From: CAYNLG01 sp964397995
GTDB lineage: Bacteria > Planctomycetota > Phycisphaerae > FEN-1346
DNA: 64,000 bases
Assembly: GCA_964397995.1 (NCBI GenBank)
Contig: CAYNLG010000009.1
Location: 3,870 to 67,869 of the forward strand
Direction of reading: 5' to 3'
Position 1 is the first letter of the stretch. Each line of letters opens with the position of its first letter. This document shows, piece after piece, positions 31,922 to 40,130 of this stretch. Made by a program: the position numbers and the translations under genes. Under the pieces are notes generated by a model, which did no database searches, was not told the origin of the DNA, and saw only the letters and a list, made by a program, of their open reading frames with translations.

Positions 31922-33067
31922 ATGGGCGAGACTCTGGCGGCACTGGCCGGCGGCTGGATCGCCGGCGTCTTCGTCTTCCTCCTCGGCCTGTGTGTCGGAA
32001 GCTTCCTGAATGTCTGCATCCACCGTCTGCCCGCCGGCAAGAGCCTCGTCTGGCCCGGCTCCCACTGCCCGCGGTGTCTGGCCCCCATCGCCTGGTATGA
32101 CAACCTGCCCGTCGTCAGCTACGTCGTCCTCGGCGGCCGCTGCCGCCGCTGCGGGTCCCGCTTCACCGCCCGCTACATGGCCGTCGAGCTGGCCACCGGG
32201 CTCCTGTTCTTTGGCTACTGGTTGCTGCTCGTGAGGCTTGGGGTGCGGCCGGGGGCGGGCCATATGGGCGTCTGGACCCTCTTCATGGTCCTCGTCGCCG
32301 CGCTGCTCGTCTCCTCGGTCATCGACTTCGAGCGCAAGGAAATCTACCCCGCGGTCACGAACCTCGTCGTCGTGGTGGCCGTCCTCGCCAGCGCTCTCTG
32401 GCCCCGCATCCAGGCCGTCGCCACCTACGCCGCCAGTGTGCCGCCCTACACGGGCTGGCGGCCGGGGGACGCGGCCGTGGCGGCCCTGGTGGGGGCGGGC
32501 GTCGGCGCGGGCATGGTCCTGGTGACGCGGGTTCTCGCCACCGCCGCCTTCCGCAAGGAGGCCATGGGCCTGGGCGACGCCCACCTTATGGCCGCCGTCG
32601 GCGCCGTCCTCGGCTGGCAGGGCGCCGTCCTGGTCTTCTTCCTGGCCCCGTTCCTGGCGCTGCCCTACGGCCTGTGGCAGATGCGGGGCGGCGCCCGCGG
32701 CGAGGACGAGGAGGATGACGAGGCGGCCACAGAGGAGGACGAGCCCCCCGGGCCGCGCGTCCCATGGGCCTCGGCCGCGCTCACCCTGGCCGGGCTGCTG
32801 CTCATGGCCTTCGCCGGGCTGCAGGGGCGGACGGCGTGGACCTGGGGCCCGCGGCTGATGACGCTGGCGGGCCTGGCGGCCGTGGCGTACGGTTTCTACC
32901 GGGCCGAGCGCGACGAAGACGTCCGCGAGGAGGCCGACGAGCCCATGCCCCGGGCCCCGGAGAGCCACGAAGTGCCTTACGGGCCCTTCCTGGGCGCGAC
33001 TGCGTGTATCATGATGGTCGCCCAGGACGCCGTGCTGAACCTGCTGCTGCATCGGCTGGCCGGATGA
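31922..33067 (+). CDS. Prepilin peptidase / N-methyltransferase (A24)
   Basis: The 381-residue membrane protease cleaves type IV prepilin or pseudopilin leaders and methylates the new N-terminus. It has the N-terminal LGLCVGSFLNVCIHRLP, the four-Cys site (C49, C52, C74, C77), and the catalytic aspartates D135 (SSVIDFERKEIYP) and D219 (AMGLGDAHLM). About eight membrane segments are visible. It is longer than usual because of an acidic insert (about 257-275) and a C-terminal extension. It starts 241 bases from divergent efp. No pilin genes are nearby. Confidence 0.93.
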   Translation: MGETLAALAGGWIAGVFVFLLGLCVGSFLNVCIHRLPAGKSLVWPGSHCPRCLAPIAWYDNLPVVSYVVLGGRCRRCGSRFTARYMAVELATGLLFFGYWLLLVRLGVRPGAGHMGVWTLFMVLVAALLVSSVIDFERKEIYPAVTNLVVVVAVLASALWPRIQAVATYAASVPPYTGWRPGDAAVAALVGAGVGAGMVLVTRVLATAAFRKEAMGLGDAHLMAAVGAVLGWQGAVLVFFLAPFLALPYGLWQMRGGARGEDEEDDEAATEEDEPPGPRVPWASAALTLAGLLLMAFAGLQGRTAWTWGPRLMTLAGLAAVAYGFYRAERDEDVREEADEPMPRAPESHEVPYGPFLGATACIMMVAQDAVLNLLLHRLAG

Positions 33068-33144
33068 GCCGCGCCGCCGCCAACCTGCAAGACGACTGGG
33101 CCGGGCCGCGCCGCCCGGCCGACGGACTCTGGAAAGGACGAGCC

Positions 33145-33816
33145 ATGCGGGATCGACGAACGTGGACGCGACTCGGGCGGGGGGCGGCCCTCGCTGCCGT
33201 GGCGGGGCTGGCCCTCGTGGCGGCCGGCGGCTGCCGCGAGCAACAGCTCGAAGAGCGGAACCTGGCCCTCCAACGGCAACTGGAGGTCGCCCTGCTGCAG
33301 AACGCCGAGCTCCAGACCGAGCTCGACCGGGCCCGCAGCGCCCCGGCCCCGGAGCCGGCCGTGACGCCGGTGCGGCCGGCCCCCGCGTTCGAGGAGCCCC
33401 CGGCACTCGCCTACCGGGCCTACCGGTCGGAGCCGGCCCCGGCGCCCGTACCGCGCACGCGCCAGGTCGTGCTCACTCTGACCCACGCCTTCGACCCCGG
33501 CAAAGGGACGCTCCGGGCCGACGCCAAGGCCCGGCTCGACGCGGTCGTGCCGCGGCTCCAGGGCGAACTGGCGGCCTACCAGATCCGCGTCGAGGGCCAC
33601 ACCGACAGCACGCCCATCAAGCACTCGAAGTGGGAGAGCAACTGGGCGCTCTCGGAGGCCCGGGCCGACGCGGTCGTCAAGTACCTGGCGGCGCGGGGCA
33701 TCGCGCGGGCCCGGCTGGCGCCGGTCGGCGTCGGCGCGAGCCAGCCCGTGGCCACCAACGCCACCGCCGAGGGCCGCGCCAGGAACCGCCGCATCGAGAT
33801 CATCGCCGTGCCCTAG
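33145..33816 (+). CDS. OmpA-domain lipoprotein (Pal-like)
   Basis: The 223-residue product has a basic N-terminus, a hydrophobic segment and a lipobox ending LVAAGGC (Cys about 30), so it should be a lipoprotein. A coiled-coil stretch follows (EERNLALQRQLEVALLQNAE), then a Pro/Ala linker. The C-terminal OmpA domain reads RVEGHTDSTPI and NWALSEARADAVVKYLA, which bind peptidoglycan diaminopimelate in the family. GGAAAGGACG precedes ATG 33145. A Pal- or MotB-like link between envelope and cell wall is likely; no tol genes are adjacent. Confidence 0.88.
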   Translation: MRDRRTWTRLGRGAALAAVAGLALVAAGGCREQQLEERNLALQRQLEVALLQNAELQTELDRARSAPAPEPAVTPVRPAPAFEEPPALAYRAYRSEPAPAPVPRTRQVVLTLTHAFDPGKGTLRADAKARLDAVVPRLQGELAAYQIRVEGHTDSTPIKHSKWESNWALSEARADAVVKYLAARGIARARLAPVGVGASQPVATNATAEGRARNRRIEIIAVP

Positions 33817-33886
33817 CGGCCGCTCGGTTCGCCCGGGGCCGCGCCCACACGCAAGACGGAACACACTGGCGGAAGGCAGTCTGCGC

Positions 33887-34546
33887 GTGATCGTCATCGT
33901 CGATTATCGGATGGGGAACCTGCGGAGCGTCCAGAAGGCGCTGGAGCGCATCGGCGCCGAGGCGGTCGTCAGCGACGGGCCGGAGGACGTCGCGCGCGCC
34001 GAGCGCCTCATCGTGCCCGGCGTCGGTGCTTTCGGCGACGCCATGGCCGCCCTCCGCGACCACGGCCTCGTCGAGCCGATCCGCGACTTCGTGGCCACGG
34101 GCCGCCCGCTCCTCGGCATCTGCCTGGGACTCCAGGTGCTGCTGGAGGAGAGCGAAGAGGTGGCCGAAGCGCCGGTCGACGTCGCGTCTCACGCCGGCGA
34201 GCCCTTGCCGCGCGGCTTCGGCCTGGTGCCGGGGCGGGTCGTGCGGTTCCCGCACGCCCTGGCGGATCGGGGCCTCAAGGTGCCGCACATGGGCTGGAAC
34301 CGGGCCGTCCCGGCTGGCGACGGGCCGCTCTTCCGCGGCCTCGACAAGGACGGGGTTTACTTTTACTTCGCGCATTCCTATCATGCCGCCCCCGCGGACG
34401 AGGCGGTGGCGGCCGCGTGGACCGACTACGGGGTCCGCTTCGCCAGCGCCGTGGCCGTGGAGAACGTGATGGCCACCCAGTTCCACCCGGAGAAGAGCCA
34501 GGCCGCGGGCCTGCACCTCCTGGCGAACTTCGTGGCCTTGGCGTAG
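33887..34546 (+). CDS. hisH: Imidazole glycerol phosphate synthase, glutaminase subunit
   Basis: HisH (219 residues) releases ammonia from glutamine and passes it to HisF in histidine synthesis. The catalytic triad is visible: C79 in GICLGLQ, H200 and E202 in ATQFHPEKS. The oxyanion-strand motif PGVGAFG is at 44-50. The start is GTG 33887, giving MIVIVDYRMGNLRSV. hisA follows 68 bases downstream, and hisF is not in the window. Confidence 0.95.
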   Translation: MIVIVDYRMGNLRSVQKALERIGAEAVVSDGPEDVARAERLIVPGVGAFGDAMAALRDHGLVEPIRDFVATGRPLLGICLGLQVLLEESEEVAEAPVDVASHAGEPLPRGFGLVPGRVVRFPHALADRGLKVPHMGWNRAVPAGDGPLFRGLDKDGVYFYFAHSYHAAPADEAVAAAWTDYGVRFASAVAVENVMATQFHPEKSQAAGLHLLANFVALA

Positions 34547-34614
34547 CGCCGCCGCGTCGGCCGGTGCCCCGGGCGCCGGCGGCGGCCGCCGCCGGTGCCT
34601 TGGGGAGCACACGC

Positions 34615-35337
34615 GTGGAGATTCTGCCGGCCATTGACTTGCGCGGCGGGTGGTGCGTGCGCCTCAGGCAAGGCCGCTTCGACGACGAAACGGTCTTCGA
34701 CGACGACCCCGTGGCCGTCGCCCGCCGCTTCGAGGACGCCGGCGCCGCCTGGCTCCACATGGTCGACCTCGACGGCGCCCGCTCCGGCGCGCCCGTGCAC
34801 CTGGACACCGTCCGGGCCGTGGCCGAGGCCGTGGGCCTGCGGATCGAGTTGGGGGGCGGCATCCGGACCCGGGAGGCGGCCGAGGCGGCGCTGGAGGCCG
34901 GCCTGGACCGCGTCATCGTCGGCACCCGCGCCGTCCGCGACCCGGACGGCTTCGCCGACCTTGTCCGGGCCCTGCCGGGGCGCGTCGCCCTGGGTCTCGA
35001 CGCCCGCGGCGGCAAGGTCGCGGTCGACGGCTGGGCGGCCGAGACCGCCGTGGACGCCGCCGACCTGGCCGACCGCGTCCGCGAGCTCCCCCTGGCCGCA
35101 ATTGTCTACACCGACATCAGGCGGGACGGTATGATGACCGGCCCCGACATCGAGGCGACGCGGGCCCTGGCGTCACGGGCCGCCTGTCCCGTCATCGCCT
35201 CCGGCGGGGTGACCACGGTCGAGGACGTGGCGGCGCTCCGCGAGGCCGGAATCCCCGGCGCGATCATCGGCCGCGCTCTGTACGAAGGAACGTTGACCCT
35301 CGAGGCCGCCCTGAAGGCGGCCCGGGGCGACGCCTGA
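34615..35337 (+). CDS. hisA: ProFAR isomerase (phosphoribosylformimino-AICAR isomerase)
   Basis: HisA (240 residues) opens the ribose of ProFAR to PRFAR, the substrate of HisHF. The GTG at 34615 (after GGGGAG) gives MEILPAIDLRGGWCVRLRQG with the catalytic Asp8. The second catalytic Asp sits in YTDIRRDGMMTGPD, and the phosphate site is in VIASGGVTTVED. The usual GG motifs (ELGGGIRT) are kept. It is transcribed with hisH. Confidence 0.95.
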   Translation: MEILPAIDLRGGWCVRLRQGRFDDETVFDDDPVAVARRFEDAGAAWLHMVDLDGARSGAPVHLDTVRAVAEAVGLRIELGGGIRTREAAEAALEAGLDRVIVGTRAVRDPDGFADLVRALPGRVALGLDARGGKVAVDGWAAETAVDAADLADRVRELPLAAIVYTDIRRDGMMTGPDIEATRALASRAACPVIASGGVTTVEDVAALREAGIPGAIIGRALYEGTLTLEAALKAARGDA

Positions 35338-35393
35338 GGCCGGCCCCCACGGGGGGGCGGCCCGGGCGCCACAGGAACAAGGTGGAGGACGCA

Positions 35394-37439
35394 ATGCCGG
35401 ACGTCAAAACCGATGCCATCCGCAACGTCGTGCTCGTGGGCCATACCCACGGCGGCAAGACCCAGATCGCCGAGGCCATGCTCCACAAGGCGGGCGTGAC
35501 CACCCGCATGGGCAGCTCCGACGAGGGCAACACGCTCAGCGACTTCGAGCCCGAGGAGAAGGAACGCCAGGGCAGCGTCCTGGCCTCCGTCCTCCACTTC
35601 GGCTGGAAGAACCGCCACGTCAACCTCATCGACACCCCCGGCTACGGCGACTTCATCGGCCAGGTCATCAGCGGTTTGGCGGCCACCGACATCGCCGTCC
35701 TCGTCGTTTCGGCCGCCGTCGGCCCCGACATCCACAGCCGCCGCTACTTCCGCATGGCCGGGGAGCGCGGCATGGCCCGCGTGGTGGTCGTCAACAAGGC
35801 CGACGCCGAGAACGTCGACCTGGTCGCCCTGTACGAGCAGATCCAGGAGGCCCTCGGCAGCCAGTGCCGCCTCGTCACCGCCCCGGTCGGCCAGGGCCCG
35901 AGCTTCAGCGGCGTGGTCGACGTCTTCGCCCAGGAATCCGGCGACGCCCTGATGGACGTCGCCAGCGCCCACGGCGAGGTCGTCGAGTCCATCATCGAGG
36001 CCGACGAGACCCTCATGGAGCGGTACCTCGGCGAGGAAGAGATCACCCCCGAAGAACTCGCCGGCGCCTACGTCAAGGCCCTCGTCGAGGGCACCCTCGT
36101 CCCGGTCCTCTACACCAGCGCCCGCGGCGAACTGGGCGTCGAAGAGCTCATGGACCTCCTCGTCCAGTACGCCCCGAGCCCGGCCCAGGCCAAGGCCATC
36201 GCCGTCCGCACCGGCCCTGGCGAGGACGCCGAGACCGTCGAGGTCGGCGGCGACCCGGCCGGCCCGCTCTGCGCCCAGGTCTTCAAGGTCGTCAGCGACC
36301 CCTACGTCGGGCGCATCTCGTACCTCCGCGTCTGGAGCGGGACGCTCGAGGCCGATTCCTCGGCCCGCATCGGCGACGACCGCCGCGACACGCGCTTCGC
36401 CCAGCTCCTGCGCATCCAGGGCAAGGAGTCCGAGCCGCTCGCCAAGGCCGTCGCCGGCGACGTCGTCGGCGTCCCGAAGATGGAGGAACTCGGCGTCGGC
36501 ACGTCGGTGTGCACCGAGGAGACGCGCCTCGTGCCGGAGGCCGCGTTCCCCGTGCCGATGTTCTCGCTCGCCCTGTCGCCGAAGAGCCGCGGCGACGAGC
36601 AGAAGCTCTCCGAAGCCCTCGCCAAGCTTGTCGACGAGGACCCGACGCTGACCACCAGCCGCGACCGCCAGACCCACGAACTCGTCCTCAACGGCATCGG
36701 CGACATCCACCTGACGGTGGCCCTGGCGCGCCTGAAGCGGCGCTTCCAGGTCGACGTCGACACCAAGCCGCCCAAGATTCCCTACCGCGAGACCATCATG
36801 GGCAAGGGCGAGGGCCACTACCGCCACAAGAAGCAGACCGGCGGCGCCGGCCAGTTCGGCGAGGTCTACCTCCGCGTCGAGCCGATGGAGCGCGGCGAAG
36901 GGTTCGAGTTCGTCGACGACATCTTCGGCGGGGCCATCCCCAAGCCCTTCCTCCCCGCCATCGAGAAGGGCATCCGCGAGGCCATGGAAGAGGGCGTCAT
37001 CGCCGGCTACCCCTTCCAGGACGTCCGCGTCAGCGTCTACGACGGCAAGCACCACCCCGTCGATTCCAAGGAAATCGCCTTCAAAATCGCCGGCCGCAAC
37101 GCCTTCCGCGACGCCGTCGACAAGGCCAAGCCCACCCTCCTGGAGCGGTTCGTCGACCTCGCCGTCACCGTCCCCGACCAGTTCCTCGGTGACATCACCG
37201 GCGACCTGAACAGCCGGCGCGGCCGCATCCAGGGCATGGAAGCCGGTGCGGGCGGCACCCAGACCATCCAGGCCCAGGTGCCGCTGGCCGAGGTCACCCA
37301 GTACAACACGCAGCTCCGGTCGATCACGGGCGGCCAGGGGGCCTACACCATGGAGTTCTCCCACTACGAACCGGTGCCGGGCAATGTCCAGCAGCAGATC
37401 ATCGACGCGGCCGCCAAGGCCAAAGAGGAAGAGGACTAG
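35394..37439 (+). CDS. EF-G-like translation GTPase
   Basis: The 681-residue protein follows the EF-G domain order: G domain with a modified P-loop GHTHGGKT (16-23), DTPGYGDF and NKAD; domain II; domain III (ELVLNGIGDIHLTVAL); domain IV (KKQTGGAGQFGEVYLRVEP) and domain V (LNSRRGRIQGMEA). Main EF-G has GHIDAGKT and about 690-700 residues. This divergent type, often called EF-G-like or FusA2, occurs beside a normal EF-G in many phyla, and its function is not settled. RBS GGTGGAGGA precedes ATG 35394. It lies 57 bases after hisA, so it may be in the same transcript. Confidence 0.9.
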   Translation: MPDVKTDAIRNVVLVGHTHGGKTQIAEAMLHKAGVTTRMGSSDEGNTLSDFEPEEKERQGSVLASVLHFGWKNRHVNLIDTPGYGDFIGQVISGLAATDIAVLVVSAAVGPDIHSRRYFRMAGERGMARVVVVNKADAENVDLVALYEQIQEALGSQCRLVTAPVGQGPSFSGVVDVFAQESGDALMDVASAHGEVVESIIEADETLMERYLGEEEITPEELAGAYVKALVEGTLVPVLYTSARGELGVEELMDLLVQYAPSPAQAKAIAVRTGPGEDAETVEVGGDPAGPLCAQVFKVVSDPYVGRISYLRVWSGTLEADSSARIGDDRRDTRFAQLLRIQGKESEPLAKAVAGDVVGVPKMEELGVGTSVCTEETRLVPEAAFPVPMFSLALSPKSRGDEQKLSEALAKLVDEDPTLTTSRDRQTHELVLNGIGDIHLTVALARLKRRFQVDVDTKPPKIPYRETIMGKGEGHYRHKKQTGGAGQFGEVYLRVEPMERGEGFEFVDDIFGGAIPKPFLPAIEKGIREAMEEGVIAGYPFQDVRVSVYDGKHHPVDSKEIAFKIAGRNAFRDAVDKAKPTLLERFVDLAVTVPDQFLGDITGDLNSRRGRIQGMEAGAGGTQTIQAQVPLAEVTQYNTQLRSITGGQGAYTMEFSHYEPVPGNVQQQIIDAAAKAKEEED

Positions 37440-37450
37440 GCCGCGCGCCC

Positions 37451-37500
37451 GGCGGCGGGGGAGGGCCCCGCCGCCGGCCGAACGGGCCCAAAACGGCCCG
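37451..37500 (+). terminator. Two tandem hairpins after the EF-G-like gene
   Basis: GGCGGCGGGG (37451-37460) pairs with CCCCGCCGCC (37466-37475), and CGGGCC (37483-37488) pairs with GGCCCG (37495-37500). There is no T-run, so termination by these is plausible but not certain. Confidence 0.4.
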
Positions 37501-37510
37501 GGAAACGCGC

Positions 37511-37539
37511 TTGCCCGTTCGGGGCGCGTGCGTTATAAT
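37511..37539 (+). promoter_or_regulatory. Sigma70-like promoter for cysE
   Basis: TTGCCC at 37511-37516 and a consensus TATAAT at 37534-37539 are 17 bp apart, 34 bp before the cysE start. Confidence 0.7.
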
Positions 37540-37573
37540 CCCTTTGCACGTCGTGGGTTAGAGGAACCGCCTC

Positions 37574-38542
37574 ATGTCCTCGCTGCCGCCCCGGGAGCCA
37601 TTGCTCTCCGAGGTCATTGACGCCACCGTGGCGTCGTACGAGCGCCACGAGGCCATCCACCATTTGAGTCACCGGCAGCTCCCGTCGCGCGATGCCGTGG
37701 CCGAGCTGGTCCAGGGCCTCAAGGAGATCCTGTACCCCGGCTACTTCGGCCGCCGCCACTTTACCCCCGAGAACATCACCTACCACATCGGCGACCGCAT
37801 CCACCAGGTCTACCGGCTGCTGGCCGAGCAGATTTACTTGGGCATCCAGCACAGTTGCCGCCGCTGCGAGGGCCTGTGTCCCCATTGCCGGGAGCAGGCG
37901 GCCGACGTGGCCGTCCGGTTCCTCCAGCGCCTGCCCGAGGTCCGCCGCCTCCTCGCCACCGACGTCCAGGCCGCCTACGACGGTGACCCGGCGGCGCGCG
38001 GCACGGACGAGGTGATCTTTTCGTACCCGGGGGTGGCGGCCGTGACGGTGTACCGCCTCGCCCACGAGCTCTGGGACCTCCAGGTCCCCCTCCTGCCGCG
38101 CATCATGACCGAGATCGCCCACGGCGAGACCGGCATCGACATCCACCCGGGGGCGACCATCGGCGAGTACTTCTTCATCGACCACGGGACGGGCGTCGTC
38201 ATCGGCGAGACCACCGAGATCGGCCACCACGTCAAGCTCTACCAGGGCGTGACGCTCGGGGCCCTCAGTTTCCCGAAGGACGAGCGGGGCCGCCTCATCC
38301 GCGGGCACAAGCGGCACCCGACGCTCGAAGACCACGTGACCATCTACTCCGGGGCCACCCTCCTCGGCGGCGAGACCGTCGTCGGCGAGGGCAGCACCAT
38401 CGGCGGCAACGTGTGGCTGACGCGCTCCGTGCCGCCCCAGTCGTTCGTCAAGATCGAGGACCCGGCGCTCCAGGTGGCCGACAAGAAGGCCCGACGCCGC
38501 GCCGGCGACACCCACGCCGCGACGGCGCCGTCCGGCCAGTGA
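37574..38542 (+). CDS. cysE: Serine O-acetyltransferase (EpsC-type CysE)
   Basis: The 322-residue enzyme makes O-acetylserine from serine and acetyl-CoA for cysteine synthesis. The C-terminal left-handed beta-helix carries ATIGEYFFIDHGTGVVIGE with the catalytic His region and VKLYQGVTLGALS. The N-terminal helical part contains a CxxCxxxCxxC cluster (C95, C98, C102, C105; CRRCEGLCPHC) that is absent from E. coli CysE and could bind zinc. A strong promoter lies upstream. No cysK is adjacent. Confidence 0.92.
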   Translation: MSSLPPREPLLSEVIDATVASYERHEAIHHLSHRQLPSRDAVAELVQGLKEILYPGYFGRRHFTPENITYHIGDRIHQVYRLLAEQIYLGIQHSCRRCEGLCPHCREQAADVAVRFLQRLPEVRRLLATDVQAAYDGDPAARGTDEVIFSYPGVAAVTVYRLAHELWDLQVPLLPRIMTEIAHGETGIDIHPGATIGEYFFIDHGTGVVIGETTEIGHHVKLYQGVTLGALSFPKDERGRLIRGHKRHPTLEDHVTIYSGATLLGGETVVGEGSTIGGNVWLTRSVPPQSFVKIEDPALQVADKKARRRAGDTHAATAPSGQ

Positions 38543-38598
38543 GTGTCGGGAAACAAGCGGGCAAGCCGCGGGAACTTGCGCACCAGGGGGTGGCCAGC

Positions 38599-39042
38599 AT
38601 GCAGACCGTCACGAAGAAGCAACTCACCGACGCCATCGCCGACGCCACCGGCATCAAGCGCGTCCTCGCCAAAGACATCATCCAGCGGTTCCTGGACATG
38701 ATCGCGGAGGAACTCGCGCGCGGCAACCGGATCGAGTTCCGCGACTTCGGCGTCTTCGAGGTCAAACGCCGCGAGCCGCGCGTCGCCCAGAACCCGAGGA
38801 CGCTCGAACGTGTGCCCCTCGGGGTCCGCTACACCGTCCGCTTCAAGCCCGGCCGCCGCATGAGCGACGATGTCCAGGACGGCAACGAGGCCGTGGCCGC
38901 CGGGGCGTCTGCCGAGACCGAGACCGAGGCCGCGGGCGAAGGCCCCGCCGCCGCCCGCCCCGAGGCCGCGCCCCGCCCGGCGTCGCCCGAGGCCGCCTCC
39001 GGGCCGCCCCAGGATGCGGCCCGGTCGGAGGCCGCCTCGTGA
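38599..39042 (+). CDS. HU/IHF-family DNA-binding protein with disordered tail
   Basis: Residues 1-90 form a complete HU fold: TKKQLTDAIADATGIKRVLA, the FRDFGVFEVKRREPRVAQNP arm region and VRYTVRFKPGRRM. HU proteins are normally about 90 residues; here a 55-residue Ala/Glu/Pro-rich acidic tail follows. Such tails on HU are known in some lineages and may modulate DNA binding. GGTGGCC precedes ATG 38599. The stop overlaps the start of ychF by 4 bases, an odd pairing of a nucleoid protein with a ribosome-associated ATPase. Confidence 0.92.
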   Translation: MQTVTKKQLTDAIADATGIKRVLAKDIIQRFLDMIAEELARGNRIEFRDFGVFEVKRREPRVAQNPRTLERVPLGVRYTVRFKPGRRMSDDVQDGNEAVAAGASAETETEAAGEGPAAARPEAAPRPASPEAASGPPQDAARSEAAS

Positions 39043-40121
39043 ACGCCGTCCTCACGGGCCTCCCACTGACCGGCAAGACCTGCCTTTTCGACGCCCTCTG
39101 CGGAGGGGCTGTCGATTCCGCCGCCCACCCCGCCCGGGCCGACCAGCCGAACGCCGCCACCGTCGCCCTCGAGGACGAGCGCCTCGACTGGCTCATGGAC
39201 CACTACCAGGCGAAGAAGCGGACGCCGGTCCACATCGAGGTCCTCGATGTGCCGGGGCTGGCGCCCGGCCAGAGCGACCTGGCCGCCCGGAACACGGCCG
39301 TGGCGGAACACCTGCGGAGGGCGGACGTCCTCGTCGAGGTCCTCCGCGCCTTCGAGAGCATGGCCGCGCCCCACCCGATGGGCTCCGTCGACCCCGTCCG
39401 CGACCGCGAGCTGATCCGGTCGGAGTTCCTCATCGCCGACCTCGACATCACCCTCCGCCGCATCGAGAAGCTCGAGGTGGCGATCACGAAGCCGACGCCC
39501 GAGCGCGAGGCCCTGAAACGCGAACTGGACCTGATGCGGCGCGTCCGCGAGACGCTCGAGGCCGAGCTGCCCCTGTCGGCGGCCGACCTGTCGGAGGCCG
39601 AGCGGCGGCTGCTCCGCAGCTTCGCGTTCCTCACGGAGAAGCCGCGGGTGACCGTCCTGAACGTCGGCGAGGACGAGGCCGCCGACCCCGCCGCCGCGGC
39701 CCGATTCCCGGACCTGCCGGCGCCGGACGTGGCGCTGGTGGCGTCGCTGGAGGCCGAGATTGGCCAGCTCCCGCCGGAGGACCGCCCCGCGTTCATGGAG
39801 GAGATGGGCATCGCCCGCTTCCACACCCAGGACGTCCTCCAGGCCGTCTACCGCGCCCTCGACCGTGTCACCTTCTTCACCGCCGGCGAGCCCGAGGTGG
39901 CCGCGCGCAGCGTCGTGCGCGGCACGGGCATCGCCGAGGCCGCCGGCGAGATCCACACCGACATGGCCAAGGGCTTCATCCGCGCCGAGGTCGTCTCGTT
40001 CGACGACTTCAAGGCCGCCGGCAGCCTGGCCGGCGCACGCACCGCCGGCCGCCACCGTGTCGAAGGCCGCGACTACGCCGTCCGCGAGGGCGACATTGTC
40101 CTGATCCACTTCTCCCGGTAG
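39039..40121 (+). CDS. ychF: YchF/OLA1-family ribosome-associated ATPase
   Basis: The 360-residue protein (start GTG 39039) is close to the usual YchF length of about 363. The P-loop is GLPLTGKT (7-14), the G3-like motif is LDVPGLAPG, and the NVGE in TVLNVGED takes the place of NKxD, a change that in YchF favours ATP over GTP. A coiled-coil insert and the C-terminal TGS/DUF933 domain (DMAKGFIRAEVVSFDDF) complete the family architecture. It binds ribosomes and is linked to stress responses in E. coli. It is translationally coupled to the HU gene. Confidence 0.92.
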   Translation: MNAVLTGLPLTGKTCLFDALCGGAVDSAAHPARADQPNAATVALEDERLDWLMDHYQAKKRTPVHIEVLDVPGLAPGQSDLAARNTAVAEHLRRADVLVEVLRAFESMAAPHPMGSVDPVRDRELIRSEFLIADLDITLRRIEKLEVAITKPTPEREALKRELDLMRRVRETLEAELPLSAADLSEAERRLLRSFAFLTEKPRVTVLNVGEDEAADPAAAARFPDLPAPDVALVASLEAEIGQLPPEDRPAFMEEMGIARFHTQDVLQAVYRALDRVTFFTAGEPEVAARSVVRGTGIAEAAGEIHTDMAKGFIRAEVVSFDDFKAAGSLAGARTAGRHRVEGRDYAVREGDIVLIHFSR

Positions 40122-40130
40122 GGGCCCCGC

